DNA from: Allobosea sp. Root381 | GTDB lineage: Bacteria; Pseudomonadota; Alphaproteobacteria; Rhizobiales; Beijerinckiaceae | Reading direction: 5' to 3' | Assembly: GCF_001429395.1 (NCBI RefSeq) | Contig: NZ_LMJT01000001.1 | Span: forward strand, 400,740 to 464,739 | DNA length: 64,000 bases | In this document: in pieces, positions 8,417-17,109 of the stretch | How positions within the stretch are numbered: position 1 is the first letter of the stretch | Layout: every line of letters starts with the position of its first letter | Notes under the pieces: generated by a model | The model's input: the letters and a program-made list of their open reading frames with translations, nothing else | What the model was told of the DNA's origin: nothing | The model's database searches: none | Program-made: the position numbers and the translations under genes

Positions 8417-8490
8417 AGCGAAGCGGCGCTCCGGGATCCATCGTAGAGTTCCGGAGCCCTTCCGATGGATCCCGGAGCCGCGCGGTTTCG
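8417..8490. repeat. Palindromic intergenic repeat inside the URC cluster
   Basis: Perfect 16-base inverted repeat GCTCCGGGATCCATCG (8428-8443) with CGATGGATCCCGGAGC (8463-8478) and a 19-base spacer, with further weaker pairing outward. It lies between the URC4 gene and upp. It resembles the REP-like hairpins common in Rhizobiales genomes and would fold in the cotranscript. Confidence 0.8.
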
Positions 8491-8530
8491 CCGCTTGTCC
8501 GGGTTGACGGCGCGGTTACGTGCGAGCCTG

Positions 8531-9748
8531 TCAAAATACCGTGCCGTCGCTGATGATCGTCAAGGGCGGGCCGCCGCCTGCGCGCTTCCCGGCCGCGATG
8601 CGCCGCCCCGCCGCCCAGGTGCCGCCTTCGAGCACCTTGGCGAGCGGCAGGTCCTCGCGCGTGCGCCCCAGCCGCCGGCGGACCAGGCTGCCGATCTCGT
8701 CGAGCAGCGCGACCGTCAGCGCGCGCCATTCCACGACGAGCGTCGAGCCGACCTCGTGCCGGCGCCCGGCATCGGCCTCGTCCTTCAGCGCGATGACGCC
8801 GAGATCCAGCAGCAGCCCGCCATTGCGGTATTCCGGCAGGCCCGTGAGCTCGTCGACGTCGATGACCGATACGCCCGCCCATTCCAGCGGCTCGATCAGC
8901 GAATAGGTCAGCCATTGCGAAAGCTTATGGAAGGGAACCAGGCCTTCGGTGGAGGTTCCGGGCGCGATCAAAGGGTGGCGCCAGGTGTCGCCGAGCGCGA
9001 CGCCGCCCAGCGTCAGCCGCGACGGCCAGATGCCGCCAAATCGCGCCAGGACCTCGCCGAGCATATGGGCCGCGCGCAATGTCCCGGTCTCGGCCGCGGC
9101 GTGGAAGGCGTCGAACAGGTCGCCGGGGCGGGTCATGCCCTGGCGCTCAAGCTCCTCGCCCAGCCGGTTCAACAGGGCGGAGCGCCCCTCGACCGCCAGC
9201 AGCGGGTTGGCCGGGCCGACCAGGAAGCCCGCGGCAAGCGCGGCGGCGTCGAGCCGCTTCAACGCCGCCGCATCGGCCCGCAGCGGCTGCGCCGGATCGG
9301 ACGAGAACAGGCCGGCGGCGAACATGTCGAGCGAGGCCAGCGCCAGCCCCTCGGAGCGGCCGACCTGGCTGCCGCTCACGCTGTCGCGATAGGACCAGGC
9401 GGGCCCGGCGCCGGCATCGAGCAGGACGCTGACGACGGCGAGATCATAGGCGGCGCGGCCACGCTCGGCCGCGTCGCGGAAATCCGCCCCGCGGTTCAGG
9501 ACCTCCCAGCGATCGATGCCGGCGATGGTGAAATGGCGCCAGCGCGCATGGAAGGGGATGTCGAGCGAGGGGTAATTGGCCGTGATCGTCTCGAGCACAT
9601 AGTCGACGCAGGCGGAAAGCTGCTCCGGCCGCACCGTGAAATGCAGCAGCTTTCCGGCCAGGCCGAGCTCAAGCATCTCCTGCGCCCGGGCGCGGACCGC
9701 GGCCGGCTTCAGGAGAAGACGCAGGGCGTCCGGATCACGGTCAGGCAT
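8531..9748 (-). CDS. URC4/Urg3 family (DUF1688) uracil catabolism protein
   Basis: A 405-residue protein matching the DUF1688 (URC4/Urg3) family known from the fungal uracil catabolism (URC) pathway and from bacterial clusters. Recognisable parts are the N-terminal LLKPAAVRARAQEML, SLDIPFHARWRHF near residue 55, and VIDVDELTGLPEYRNGGLL near 295. Family knowledge: URC4 is required for uracil use as nitrogen source, acting after ribosylated intermediates are formed, but its exact chemistry was not firmly assigned in what I know. Context supports it: five bases downstream of the URC1-like gene and upstream of upp on the same strand. Confidence 0.88.
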   Translation of the reverse strand: MPDRDPDALRLLLKPAAVRARAQEMLELGLAGKLLHFTVRPEQLSACVDYVLETITANYPSLDIPFHARWRHFTIAGIDRWEVLNRGADFRDAAERGRAAYDLAVVSVLLDAGAGPAWSYRDSVSGSQVGRSEGLALASLDMFAAGLFSSDPAQPLRADAAALKRLDAAALAAGFLVGPANPLLAVEGRSALLNRLGEELERQGMTRPGDLFDAFHAAAETGTLRAAHMLGEVLARFGGIWPSRLTLGGVALGDTWRHPLIAPGTSTEGLVPFHKLSQWLTYSLIEPLEWAGVSVIDVDELTGLPEYRNGGLLLDLGVIALKDEADAGRRHEVGSTLVVEWRALTVALLDEIGSLVRRRLGRTREDLPLAKVLEGGTWAAGRRIAAGKRAGGGPPLTIISDGTVF

Positions 9749-9753
9749 GGCTT

Positions 9754-11016
9754 TCAGAACTTGTCGAGGTTGCGGCCGAGGGTCGCCTTCAGCGCGTTGT
9801 CGCCCGGCGCGCCATCGGGAGCATAGTAGCCGGCCGCCTTCTTCGCCTCGATCTCGACCGAGGCGTCAAGCGGGATCAGCTCCGGCGGGATCGCCACGCG
9901 CTCGCCGATCTCGATGCCGGACTGCACCATCGCATCGTATTTCATGTTCGACATCGACATCAGCCGGTCGATCCGGGTGATGCCGAGCCAGTGCAGGACA
10001 TCCGGCATCAGCTGCTGGAAGCGCGCATCCTGCACGCCGGCGACGCACTCCGTGCGCTCGAAATAGGTCGCGGCGGTATCGCCGCCCTCCTGGCGCTTGC
10101 GGGCGTTGTAGACGAGGAATTTCGTGACCTCGCCCAGCGCCCGGCCCTCCTTGCGATTGTAGACGATCAGGCCGACGCCGCCGCTCTGTGCCTCCTTCAC
10201 GCATTCCTCGATGCCATGCGTCAGATAGGGCCGGCAGGTGCAGATGTCCGAGCCGAACACGTCCGAGCCGTTGCACTCGTCATGGACGCGGCAGGCGATG
10301 CGGCGCTTCGGATCGGAGAGCGCGGCGACCTCGCCGAGGACATAGGCCGTGATCGAGCCGATGGGCGGCAGGAAGACGCGCAGATCCGGCCGCGTCACCA
10401 GCTCGGGATACATGCCGCCGGTCTGCTCGAACAGTGTGCGGCGCAGTTCCTGCTCGCTGGTACCAAAGCGTTCGGCGATGCCCGGCAGGTGCCAGACCGG
10501 GTCGATCGCGATCTTGGTGACGCTGATGTCGCCGGAGGCGTGCAGGATCTGCTCGTCGGGGGCGAGCCTGTGGGCCGCCATGGCGGCGAGAATCTCCGGC
10601 AGGTTGAGCCTGGCCCTGGTGACCGCGATGGTCGGCCGGATGTCGACGCCCTCCCCGATCAGCCCGCCGAAATCCTGCGCGACGCGATGGCCGAAGGGGT
10701 CCAGCGAGACGATTGTGCCGGCTTGAGACCATTGCGGCTGTTCGGGAATCTCTGCTGTGGGGTGGGTGTTGCGCAAATCCGGCCGCTGAGAGGGGTTCAT
10801 GGCGCGCGCCGAGATCGCGAGCGCGCGATAGACCGAATAGGAGCCGCCATGGGCGCCGATGACGTTGCGGTCCGCCGGCGTCGTGGTCGATGCGATCACG
10901 GGGCCGCGCTCGGCGGCCGTCGCCGCGCCCCAGCGGATGGGAAAGCGCGTCGCGGCGCTGCCGGGCTCGGGATGCGAGGTCAGGCGGATATGGGTCGTGC
11001 GGTTCGACGCGTTCAT
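9754..11016 (-). CDS. URC1-like GTP cyclohydrolase II family protein
   Basis: A 420-residue protein with an N-terminal extension (residues 1-170) followed by a GTP-cyclohydrolase-II-like domain. Its zinc cysteines are visible in RVHDECNGSDVFGSDICTC, corresponding to the three Cys ligands of RibA; the catalytic-loop region reads NRKEGRALGEV. No linked riboflavin genes are present; instead it heads a cluster with URC4 and upp. In the URC pathway the URC1 family is a RibA paralogue acting on a uracil-derived compound rather than in riboflavin synthesis. Start ATG 11016 follows GGGCGAAG; an upstream ATG at 11112 gives an unlikely extension. Confidence 0.9.
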   Translation of the reverse strand: MNASNRTTHIRLTSHPEPGSAATRFPIRWGAATAAERGPVIASTTTPADRNVIGAHGGSYSVYRALAISARAMNPSQRPDLRNTHPTAEIPEQPQWSQAGTIVSLDPFGHRVAQDFGGLIGEGVDIRPTIAVTRARLNLPEILAAMAAHRLAPDEQILHASGDISVTKIAIDPVWHLPGIAERFGTSEQELRRTLFEQTGGMYPELVTRPDLRVFLPPIGSITAYVLGEVAALSDPKRRIACRVHDECNGSDVFGSDICTCRPYLTHGIEECVKEAQSGGVGLIVYNRKEGRALGEVTKFLVYNARKRQEGGDTAATYFERTECVAGVQDARFQQLMPDVLHWLGITRIDRLMSMSNMKYDAMVQSGIEIGERVAIPPELIPLDASVEIEAKKAAGYYAPDGAPGDNALKATLGRNLDKF

Positions 11017-11160
11017 CGTCACTTCGCCCAGCAACAGGAAAGGGCCCCGAGACGCAAAGTCCGAGGCCCTCTGGAACGATTCAACTCTGACGCAAGCGCG
11101 ATTCGGCGTCAATCAGCCCCTGTCGGGGTAGTCCGTTACCGCCGTCTGCGATGCCGGCCC

Positions 11161-11322
11161 TCAGAACACGGCAAGATAGCGCAGCAGCGAGATGATGCCG
11201 ATGACGATGACGATGATCTGGACGACGTTCTTGATCTGCGCGTCGAGCGGCAGCATCCGCACGAGATAGAGCACGAGGCCGATGACGAGAACGGTGATCA
11301 GAAGCGAAATCAAAATACCCAT
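11161..11322 (-). CDS. Small membrane protein (Thivi_2564-like)
   Basis: A 53-residue protein, MGILISLLITVLVIGLVLYL onward, with two hydrophobic segments (residues 2-22 and 35-52) and a short polar link MLPLDAQIK. ATG 11322 follows a GGAGGA Shine-Dalgarno, supporting a real gene. It resembles small inner-membrane proteins annotated as the Thivi_2564 family; function unknown. It lies alone between the URC cluster and glyS on the same strand, separated from glyS by about 195 bases holding a hairpin. Confidence 0.75.
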   Translation of the reverse strand: MGILISLLITVLVIGLVLYLVRMLPLDAQIKNVVQIIVIVIGIISLLRYLAVF

Positions 11323-11481
11323 GAAATAAATCCTCCGTCGCGGCCGCAATGCCGGCCCCCCGGGGCCTCCGCCCCGACGCATTCGCGACGGCTCGGCCCC
11401 GCGCAGACAACGTTCCGGCGCCGAAAAGAGTTCCATTGCGGCTTTGCCGGCGAAGGAGGCGGGAAGCGCGACGCAGAGCCC

Positions 11482-11508
11482 CTCTCCCATAGGGAGAGGG
11501 GTTTCCCG
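11482..11508 (+). repeat. Inverted repeat CCCCTCTCCC/GGGAGAGGGG after glyS
   Basis: Ten-base perfect arms with a three-base loop, followed on the plus strand by TTT. It sits immediately after the glyS stop (glyS is on the minus strand). It may act as a transcription barrier and shares sequence with the composite element near 48.5-48.7 kb. Confidence 0.6.
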
Positions 11509-11516
11509 CGCCGGAC

Positions 11517-13841
11517 TCAACCGGCGATGCGGTCGAAATCCGCGACCGCGCGGGTCGCCTGGCGCAGCTGGTTGAGCAGCTTCAGGCGGTTGGCACGGAG
11601 AGCCGGATCGGGATCGTTGACCGTGACCTGATCGAAGAAGGCATCGACCGCCGGCCGCAGCTCGGCCAGCGCCGCCATGGCGCCCTCGTAATCCTCGGCG
11701 GCGACGGCGGCTTCCGCCTTCGGCGTCGCCTGGGCGAGCGCGACCGCGAGCGCCTTCTCCTCGATGAGCCCGGCATCGGCGATGAGCTGGAGTTCCGGCG
11801 CGCCCGCGAAGGCGCCCTCACCGTCCTTCTTCTCCTCGGCCCTGAGGATGTTGGCGGCGCGCTTGTAGCCGGCCAGCAGGTTCCGGCCGTCCTCGGTGTC
11901 GAGGAAGCGGCCGAGCGCCGCGACGCGGCGGGTGATGAGCAGCAGGTCGTCGGAGGCGCCTTTGCTTAGTACTGCATCGACGAGGTCATGTCGCGCGCCC
12001 TGGTCTCGGAGCATCACCTTCAAACGGTCATGGAAGAAGGACAGGAGGTCAGCGTACGCAGCCAACATCCCCATTTCTGTTTTCTCAATGAAGGCGCGAG
12101 CAGCCGCAGGACTCAATTGTGCCTGAACGTACGCTTCCACATCTAAACCGAACTGTCGACCAACCCGTTCATTAAGCTCGGTAGCCTGCTCGGCGATGCT
12201 ATCCAATTCGGCAAAACGACCGGCTGTGGATACTCGGCCAAATGCTCTATCTAAGAACCCAGTCAATCTGACTTTGACGCCATTCTCTACCACCAACCGG
12301 ATTACGCCCAGCGCCGCGCGGCGCAGCGCGTAGGGGTCCTTGCTCCCGGTCGGCTTCTCATCGATGGCCCAAAAGCCGACCAACGTGTCGAGCTTGTCGG
12401 CGAGCGCGACCGCGACCGAAACCGGATCGGTCGGCACGCGGTCGGACGGGCCGGCCGGCTTGTAATGCTCTTCGATCGCCGCCGAGACGCTCGGGTCCTC
12501 GCCCTGCAATTCCGCATATTTGCGGCCCATCAGGCCCTGCAGCTCGGGGAACTCGCCGACCATCTCGGTCGGCAAATCGGCCTTGGCGAGTTTTGCGGCG
12601 CGCTCCGCCTTCTCCGGATCGGCGCCGACGATCGGCGCCAGTTCCCGCGCCAGCGCAGCGATGCGCTGGACGCGCTCACCTTGCGTGCCGAGCTTGGCGT
12701 GGAAGACGACGCCGAGCTTGTCCAGCTTGGCCATGCGCTGGTCGAGCGGCTTCGACAGGTCGAGGTCGAGCTTTTCAGCGCTGGCCTGGAAGGTGTCGAG
12801 ATCCGGCAGCGGGCCGCGATCCGTCTGCCAGAAATAGGCGGCGTCCGAGAGACGCGCCCGCACGACGCGGCCGTTGCCGGCGGTGATCGCCGTGCCGCCG
12901 TCGCTGGCGATCAGGTTCGAGGTCAGCAGGAAGCGGTTGGCGAGCGCGCCGGTCTCCGGATCGCGCAGCACGAAGCATTTCTGGTTGGCGCGGATGGTGG
13001 CGCGGATGGCCTCGCCCGGGATCTCCAGGAAGCGTTCCTCGAAGGAGCCCATCAGCACGACCGGCCATTCGACGAGGCCGGCGACCTCCTCGAGCAGCCC
13101 CTCGTCCTCGACCAGCTCGAGCCCCTGCGCGAAGGCCAGCGTCTTCGCATCGGCGAGGATGATTTCCTTGCGCCGGTCGGCATCGAGCACGACCTTCGCC
13201 TTCTCCAGCGACGTCACATAGTCGTCGAAGCGCTTCACCGTGATCGCGCCGGGCGCATGGAAGCGGTGGCCATGGGTGACGTTGCCGGAGACGATGCCAT
13301 CGACCTCGAAGGGCACGATCTCGGTATCCTCGGTCTCGGCGCCGAAGGTGCAGAGGATCGAATGCAGCGGGCGCACCCAGCGCAGGCTGGCGCCGGCGCT
13401 CGATGCCTTGCCCCAGCGCATCGATTTCGGCCAGGGGAAGGCGCGGATGACGGCAGGCACGATCTCGGCGATTGCCGCGACCGTCTCCTGGCCGGGCTTC
13501 TCGATGACGGCGATATAAGAGTCGCCCTTCTTCGGGTCGCTGACGATGGTCGCCTGGTCGAGCGAAGCCAGCCCCGCAGCCTTCAGGAAGCCCTGCACGG
13601 CGGCATCGGGCGCGCCGACGCGCGGGCCCTTGCGCTCCTCGCGAATGTCGCGGCCGCGCACGGGGAGGCCTGCGATGTGCAGCGCCAGGCGCCTCGGCGT
13701 GGCGAAGGCTTTTGCGCCCTCATAGACGAGGCCGCGTTCGACCAGCGCATCGGTCACGAGCTTGCGGAGATCGTCCGCCGCCTTGCGCTGCATACGGGCG
13801 GGGATCTCTTCGGAGAAGAGTTCGAGCAGAAGATCGGGCAT
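11517..13841 (-). CDS. glyS: Glycyl-tRNA synthetase beta subunit
   Basis: A 774-residue beta subunit of the heterotetrameric (alpha2beta2) glycyl-tRNA synthetase, which with GlyQ charges tRNA-Gly. Seen: N-terminal [17 protein letters not shown], the [11 protein letters not shown] segment, the [14 protein letters not shown] segment, and a C-terminal anticodon-binding part. ATG 13841 overlaps the glyQ stop by one base, so translation is likely coupled. Unusual: bases about 11961-12300 (residues about 514-627) are near 52% G+C by hand count with different codon choice, against roughly two-thirds G+C on both sides. The frame is intact. Confidence 0.97.
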   Translation of the reverse strand: MPDLLLELFSEEIPARMQRKAADDLRKLVTDALVERGLVYEGAKAFATPRRLALHIAGLPVRGRDIREERKGPRVGAPDAAVQGFLKAAGLASLDQATIVSDPKKGDSYIAVIEKPGQETVAAIAEIVPAVIRAFPWPKSMRWGKASSAGASLRWVRPLHSILCTFGAETEDTEIVPFEVDGIVSGNVTHGHRFHAPGAITVKRFDDYVTSLEKAKVVLDADRRKEIILADAKTLAFAQGLELVEDEGLLEEVAGLVEWPVVLMGSFEERFLEIPGEAIRATIRANQKCFVLRDPETGALANRFLLTSNLIASDGGTAITAGNGRVVRARLSDAAYFWQTDRGPLPDLDTFQASAEKLDLDLSKPLDQRMAKLDKLGVVFHAKLGTQGERVQRIAALARELAPIVGADPEKAERAAKLAKADLPTEMVGEFPELQGLMGRKYAELQGEDPSVSAAIEEHYKPAGPSDRVPTDPVSVAVALADKLDTLVGFWAIDEKPTGSKDPYALRRAALGVIRLVVENGVKVRLTGFLDRAFGRVSTAGRFAELDSIAEQATELNERVGRQFGLDVEAYVQAQLSPAAARAFIEKTEMGMLAAYADLLSFFHDRLKVMLRDQGARHDLVDAVLSKGASDDLLLITRRVAALGRFLDTEDGRNLLAGYKRAANILRAEEKKDGEGAFAGAPELQLIADAGLIEEKALAVALAQATPKAEAAVAAEDYEGAMAALAELRPAVDAFFDQVTVNDPDPALRANRLKLLNQLRQATRAVADFDRIAG

Positions 13842-14848
13842 CAGTTGGCTCCCCCACCGGCGGTCTTCAGCCAGGCGGCACCGCAGGCCTTGGAGAGTTC
13901 GCGGACGCGCAGGATGTAGCTCTGGCGCTCGGTGACCGAGATCACGCCGCGCGCATCGAGCAGGTTGAACATGTGGCTGGCCTTGATGCACTGGTCATAG
14001 GCTGGCAGCGCCAGCGCATGGCGCTGCTCGACCGCCGGGCTACCAAAGGCTCCATAACGGGGATCGTCCCGGTAGTGCTCTGGAACTTCAGCCGGCGCAG
14101 CACGCTCTTCCCAACCTGCCGCCAGCAACGCCTTGCACTCGGTTTCTGCGTCGGAGAAGTGCCGGAACAGCATCTCGGTATTGGCGTGTTCGAAATTATG
14201 CCGCGAGAACTCCTGCTCGGCCTGCAGGAAGACCTCGCCATAGGAGATCCGATCCTCGCCCTCGCCGCCGTTGAAGTTGAGATCGTAGACGTTCTCGACG
14301 CCCTGGACATACATCGCCAGCCGCTCGAGCCCGTAGGTCAGCTCGCCGGCAACGGGCGCGCATTCGACGCCCGCGACCTGCTGGAAATAGGTGAACTGGC
14401 TCACCTCCATGCCGTCGCACCAGCACTCCCAGCCGAGCCCCCAGGCGCCGAGCGTCGGGCTTTCCCAGTCGTCCTCGACGAAGCGGACATCGTGCAAGGC
14501 GAGATCCACGCCGATGGCACGCAGCGAGTCGAGATAGAGTTGCTGCAGATTCGGCGGCGACGGCTTCAGGATGACCTGGAACTGGTAGTAGTGCTGCAGC
14601 CGGTTGGGGTTCTCGCCATAGCGGCCGTCCTTGGGGCGGCGCGAGGGCTGGACATAGGCCGCCTTCCAGGGTTTCGGCCCGAGCGCGCGCAGCGTCGTCG
14701 CCGGGTGGAAGGTGCCGGCGCCGACCTCCATGTCGTAGGGCTGGAGTATGACGCAGCCGCGCTCGGCCCAGAAGCGCTGCAGCGTCAGCAGCAGGCCCTG
14801 GAAGGAGCGCGTCGGGTCCAGCGCGTCGGACTGGGCAGCGGGAAACAT
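13841..14848 (-). CDS. glyQ: Glycyl-tRNA synthetase alpha subunit
   Basis: A 335-residue alpha subunit carrying the catalytic class II core. Visible landmarks are [57 protein letters not shown], and [20 protein letters not shown]. Start ATG 14848 was chosen because the aligned family core begins about 15 residues later; the frame stays open upstream to 15007 without support, and no strong Shine-Dalgarno is seen. It forms an operon with glyS. A short stretch around 14040-14165 (residues about 228-269) also has plainer codon use than its flanks. Confidence 0.97.
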   Translation of the reverse strand: MFPAAQSDALDPTRSFQGLLLTLQRFWAERGCVILQPYDMEVGAGTFHPATTLRALGPKPWKAAYVQPSRRPKDGRYGENPNRLQHYYQFQVILKPSPPNLQQLYLDSLRAIGVDLALHDVRFVEDDWESPTLGAWGLGWECWCDGMEVSQFTYFQQVAGVECAPVAGELTYGLERLAMYVQGVENVYDLNFNGGEGEDRISYGEVFLQAEQEFSRHNFEHANTEMLFRHFSDAETECKALLAAGWEERAAPAEVPEHYRDDPRYGAFGSPAVEQRHALALPAYDQCIKASHMFNLLDARGVISVTERQSYILRVRELSKACGAAWLKTAGGGAN

Positions 14849-15132
14849 GTCTGGGGCGGCCAAGACTGGAGCCTTCCGAATTCTCAAGGGTGGCGGCGTG
14901 CTTAGAGCATGTGCCGCAAAAGTGGAATCCGCTTTTGCGAGGATGGCGGCTCCGATCCCGCGAATTGCGGAGGAACCGGCATCTTCCGGCCGATTGAGGC
15001 CGGGCAATGGCGCGCCGGACAGCTTCCGTTCATCCTCGCGGGCTTATGGTCAAGGCTGTCCGCAAGATCCGCGGCGTTCGGGGGCGAGCGCTCGAGCCGG
15101 GTCGGCGGTGTCTAGGATCCAGGAGAAATCCA

Positions 15133-15420
15133 ATGCTGTCATCCCGTATCGCCGCCGCCACCTTCGGCGCCCTCACCCTCGCAGCCGCAGCTTTCGCGGC
15201 CGCCCCCGCGACGGCCGCGCCGATCTCCGCCGGCATCCTCCAGACGGCTCCGGCCGAGGGCAGACTGGTGGAGCAGGCGCAGTATTACGGGCCGCGCCGC
15301 TACTATGGCCCGCCGCGCTACCGTGGCCGCCCGGCCTATCGCCCGCGCTGCTTCTATACCGATCGGCGCGTCTGGAACGGCTATCGCTGGGTCATCCGCC
15401 CGGTTCGCGTCTGCCGGTAA
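15133..15420 (+). CDS. Small exported Tyr/Pro/Arg-rich protein (YYGP type, copy 1)
   Basis: A 95-residue protein with a signal peptide (MLSSRIAAATFGALTLAAAA, cleavage near ATAA/PI), a linker LVEQAQYYGPRRYYGPPRY, and a basic tail ending RVWNGYRWVIRPVRVCR with two Cys. The ATG follows CCAGGAG. The mature protein is strongly basic and Tyr/Arg-rich. The tail FYTDRRVWNGYRWVIRPVRVC resembles short tails of small rhizobial surface proteins; function unknown. It is related to the next gene through the shared segment ISAG...LV.QAQYYGPRRYYGP. Confidence 0.78.
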   Translation: MLSSRIAAATFGALTLAAAAFAAAPATAAPISAGILQTAPAEGRLVEQAQYYGPRRYYGPPRYRGRPAYRPRCFYTDRRVWNGYRWVIRPVRVCR

Positions 15421-15574
15421 GGCGTGTTGCGCGCCGAGATGTGGCCGCAATGTGAAGACAGGCTGAACGGCGCGGCATGGTGCCGTTCAGCTCAGGGAGC
15501 CTAGCCTCCCTGCAAGACGGCCGCCGCACGCATCGCGAAAGCCGGCTCCGCGTTCATCGAGGAGGACCAAGTCC

Positions 15575-15880
15575 ATGTTCCGCAAGATGCTTCTCGCCTT
15601 GGCGGCCGTAACGGCCCTGGGCAGTGTTTCGCTGATCGCCGCGCCCGCGAGCGCTGCATCGGTCTCTGCCGGCCAGGCCGTTCAGGACGATGGCGGCCTG
15701 GTGCAGCAGGCGCAGTATTATTACGGCCCGCGACGCTATTACGGGCCACGCCGCTACTATGGCCCGCCGCGCTATTACGGCCCGCCGCGCGGCTATTACG
15801 GGCCGCGCTATTATCGCCCGCCTCCGCCGGTCTTCGTGCCGCCGGTCGTGCCCTTCTACGGGCCACGCTACTATTACTGA
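15575..15880 (+). CDS. Small exported YYGP-repeat protein (copy 2)
   Basis: A 101-residue protein with signal peptide MFRKMLLALAAVTALGSVSL to about ASAA, then LVQQAQYYYGPRRYYGPRRY and repeated (R)YYGPP/RYYGPR units to the end FYGPRYYY. Low-complexity Tyr/Gly/Pro/Arg composition suggests a disordered or cell-envelope-associated protein. It shares its N-terminal half with the 15133 gene but lacks the Cys-containing tail. The end overlaps the convergent TrmN6-like gene by seven bases. Function unknown. Confidence 0.78.
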   Translation: MFRKMLLALAAVTALGSVSLIAAPASAASVSAGQAVQDDGGLVQQAQYYYGPRRYYGPRRYYGPPRYYGPPRGYYGPRYYRPPPPVFVPPVVPFYGPRYYY

Positions 15881-16647
15881 TCGGCTACCATCGGCAGCAC
15901 GGCACGCCCGCGATGGAGCGCCTCGCTCTCCGGGGTGAAGCGGTTATCGGGCCCGTTGAGAACGAAAGCCGGCAGCAGCGCTGCCGGCTTTCTGCTGTTG
16001 AGCACGCCGGTCACGACGATGCGGATAGCCGGGCTTTCGACGCGGGCATGGATCGGCCGGACCGCGACATCGCCGAAACCCTTGCCGAGGGCGGCGAGGA
16101 TTTCGGCCAGCGCCTCCGCCCGATGGATCAGGGCGATCCGCCCGCCCGGCCGCAGCAGCCGCCGCGCGGCCTTGAACCAGGGGTCGAGCGAACCCTCGGC
16201 GACATGGGCGGCGCGCCGGTTCGGCACCGGCGAGGCCTTGGTGTCCTGCGGCGGATAGAAGGGCGGGTTCATGGCGACGCAGGCGAAGCTCGCCGCCTGC
16301 AGGCCGACGTCGGCTTCGGGGCCGGCGATATCGGCATTCACCACCGAGACGCGCCCCGAGAGCCCGTTCAGCGCGCCATTTTCCGCCGCCAGCGCCGCGA
16401 GCTCGGGATCGCGCTCGAGCAGCACAACCTGCAATGCCGGCTGCGCCAGCGCAACCGCGAGCCCGATGGTGCCGACGCCCGCGCCGACATCGAGGAGCGG
16501 GCCTGCGCCGAGCGCCGGGATCGCGGCGGCGAGCAGGATCGCGTCGCTGCCGGCACGGTGTCCGCGCTTCGGCTGCCGCAGGATCAGCCGGCCATCCAGC
16601 AGCCTGTCCTCGACGATCTCGCCCAGCCCCGGGCTCACGTCACTCAT
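15874..16647 (-). CDS. tRNA1(Val) (adenine-37 N6)-methyltransferase-like protein
   Basis: A 257-residue class I SAM-dependent methyltransferase. Motif I is LLDVGAGVGTIGLA (near residue 52), and the catalytic NPPF tetrapeptide (MNPPFYPP near 127) is typical of N6-adenine and related methyltransferases of the TrmN6/YfiC group. The N-terminal LDGRLILRQPKRGHRAGSDAI is typical of that group. Likely role: modification of adenine 37 in tRNA-Val; substrate is inferred from family. Its ATG (16647) overlaps the end of the DUF2007 gene by eight bases, so the two are translated from one message. Confidence 0.85.
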   Translation of the reverse strand: MSDVSPGLGEIVEDRLLDGRLILRQPKRGHRAGSDAILLAAAIPALGAGPLLDVGAGVGTIGLAVALAQPALQVVLLERDPELAALAAENGALNGLSGRVSVVNADIAGPEADVGLQAASFACVAMNPPFYPPQDTKASPVPNRRAAHVAEGSLDPWFKAARRLLRPGGRIALIHRAEALAEILAALGKGFGDVAVRPIHARVESPAIRIVVTGVLNSRKPAALLPAFVLNGPDNRFTPESEALHRGRAVLPMVADQ

Positions 16648-16864
16648 CGCGCAGTTCGCCGCCAAAGCCCGCCTCGATCAAAAGAGCGCGAGCGCGCATG
16701 CGGTCGGCATCGCGCACGAGCAGCCGGCGCGGGAAGGCGCCGATCATGCCTTCGAGCGCGCTGATGTGCTGGTCGGCGATCAGGCAATCGAGATTGGCCG
16801 AGGCGAGCAGCGCCTCGATGGCGCCGAGCAGGACGAGGTCGTTGGTGCGGAGGAGTTCATGCAT
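16640..16864 (-). CDS. DUF2007-type small protein
   Basis: A 74-residue protein beginning MHELLRTNDLVLLGAIEALL and ending RARALLIEAGF. This matches the DUF2007 pattern, a small ferredoxin-like (PII-like) fold that in other organisms is linked to signalling; function here is unknown. Start ATG 16864 gives the usual family length. It overlaps and is transcribed with the TrmN6-like gene, an arrangement common in alphaproteobacteria. Confidence 0.82.
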   Translation of the reverse strand: MHELLRTNDLVLLGAIEALLASANLDCLIADQHISALEGMIGAFPRRLLVRDADRMRARALLIEAGFGGELRDE

Positions 16865-17109
16865 GAAGCGATGGAGCCCATCCGCGGGCTGAGGCGCAAG
16901 CCCTATCCTTTCGAAGCCGTCATCCTGAGCGGCTGACCGGAAACGCCCCTCGGCATGGGCGCGGGATCGCCAGCGTTGAGTGGGCATCCCGGCTCGCGTT
17001 CCTTCATCCTGCGGCGTCAGCGCCGGTTTGCGGGGCTGGCCAGGCATGCGGCGGTTGTGGCAAGGCTTTACCGCGCCGCAAAATGCGGAAGGCCACCGGA
17101 GTGGATCGT

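Noticed and set aside
11961..12300. Possible assembly error or frameshift in glyS
   Set aside because: The frame is uninterrupted and the protein continues with plausible GlyS sequence, so recombination or drift is more likely than an error.
15700..15880. Tandem DNA repeats that might be a CRISPR-like array
   Set aside because: They encode in-frame YYGP units of an exported protein; units are short and have no unique spacers.
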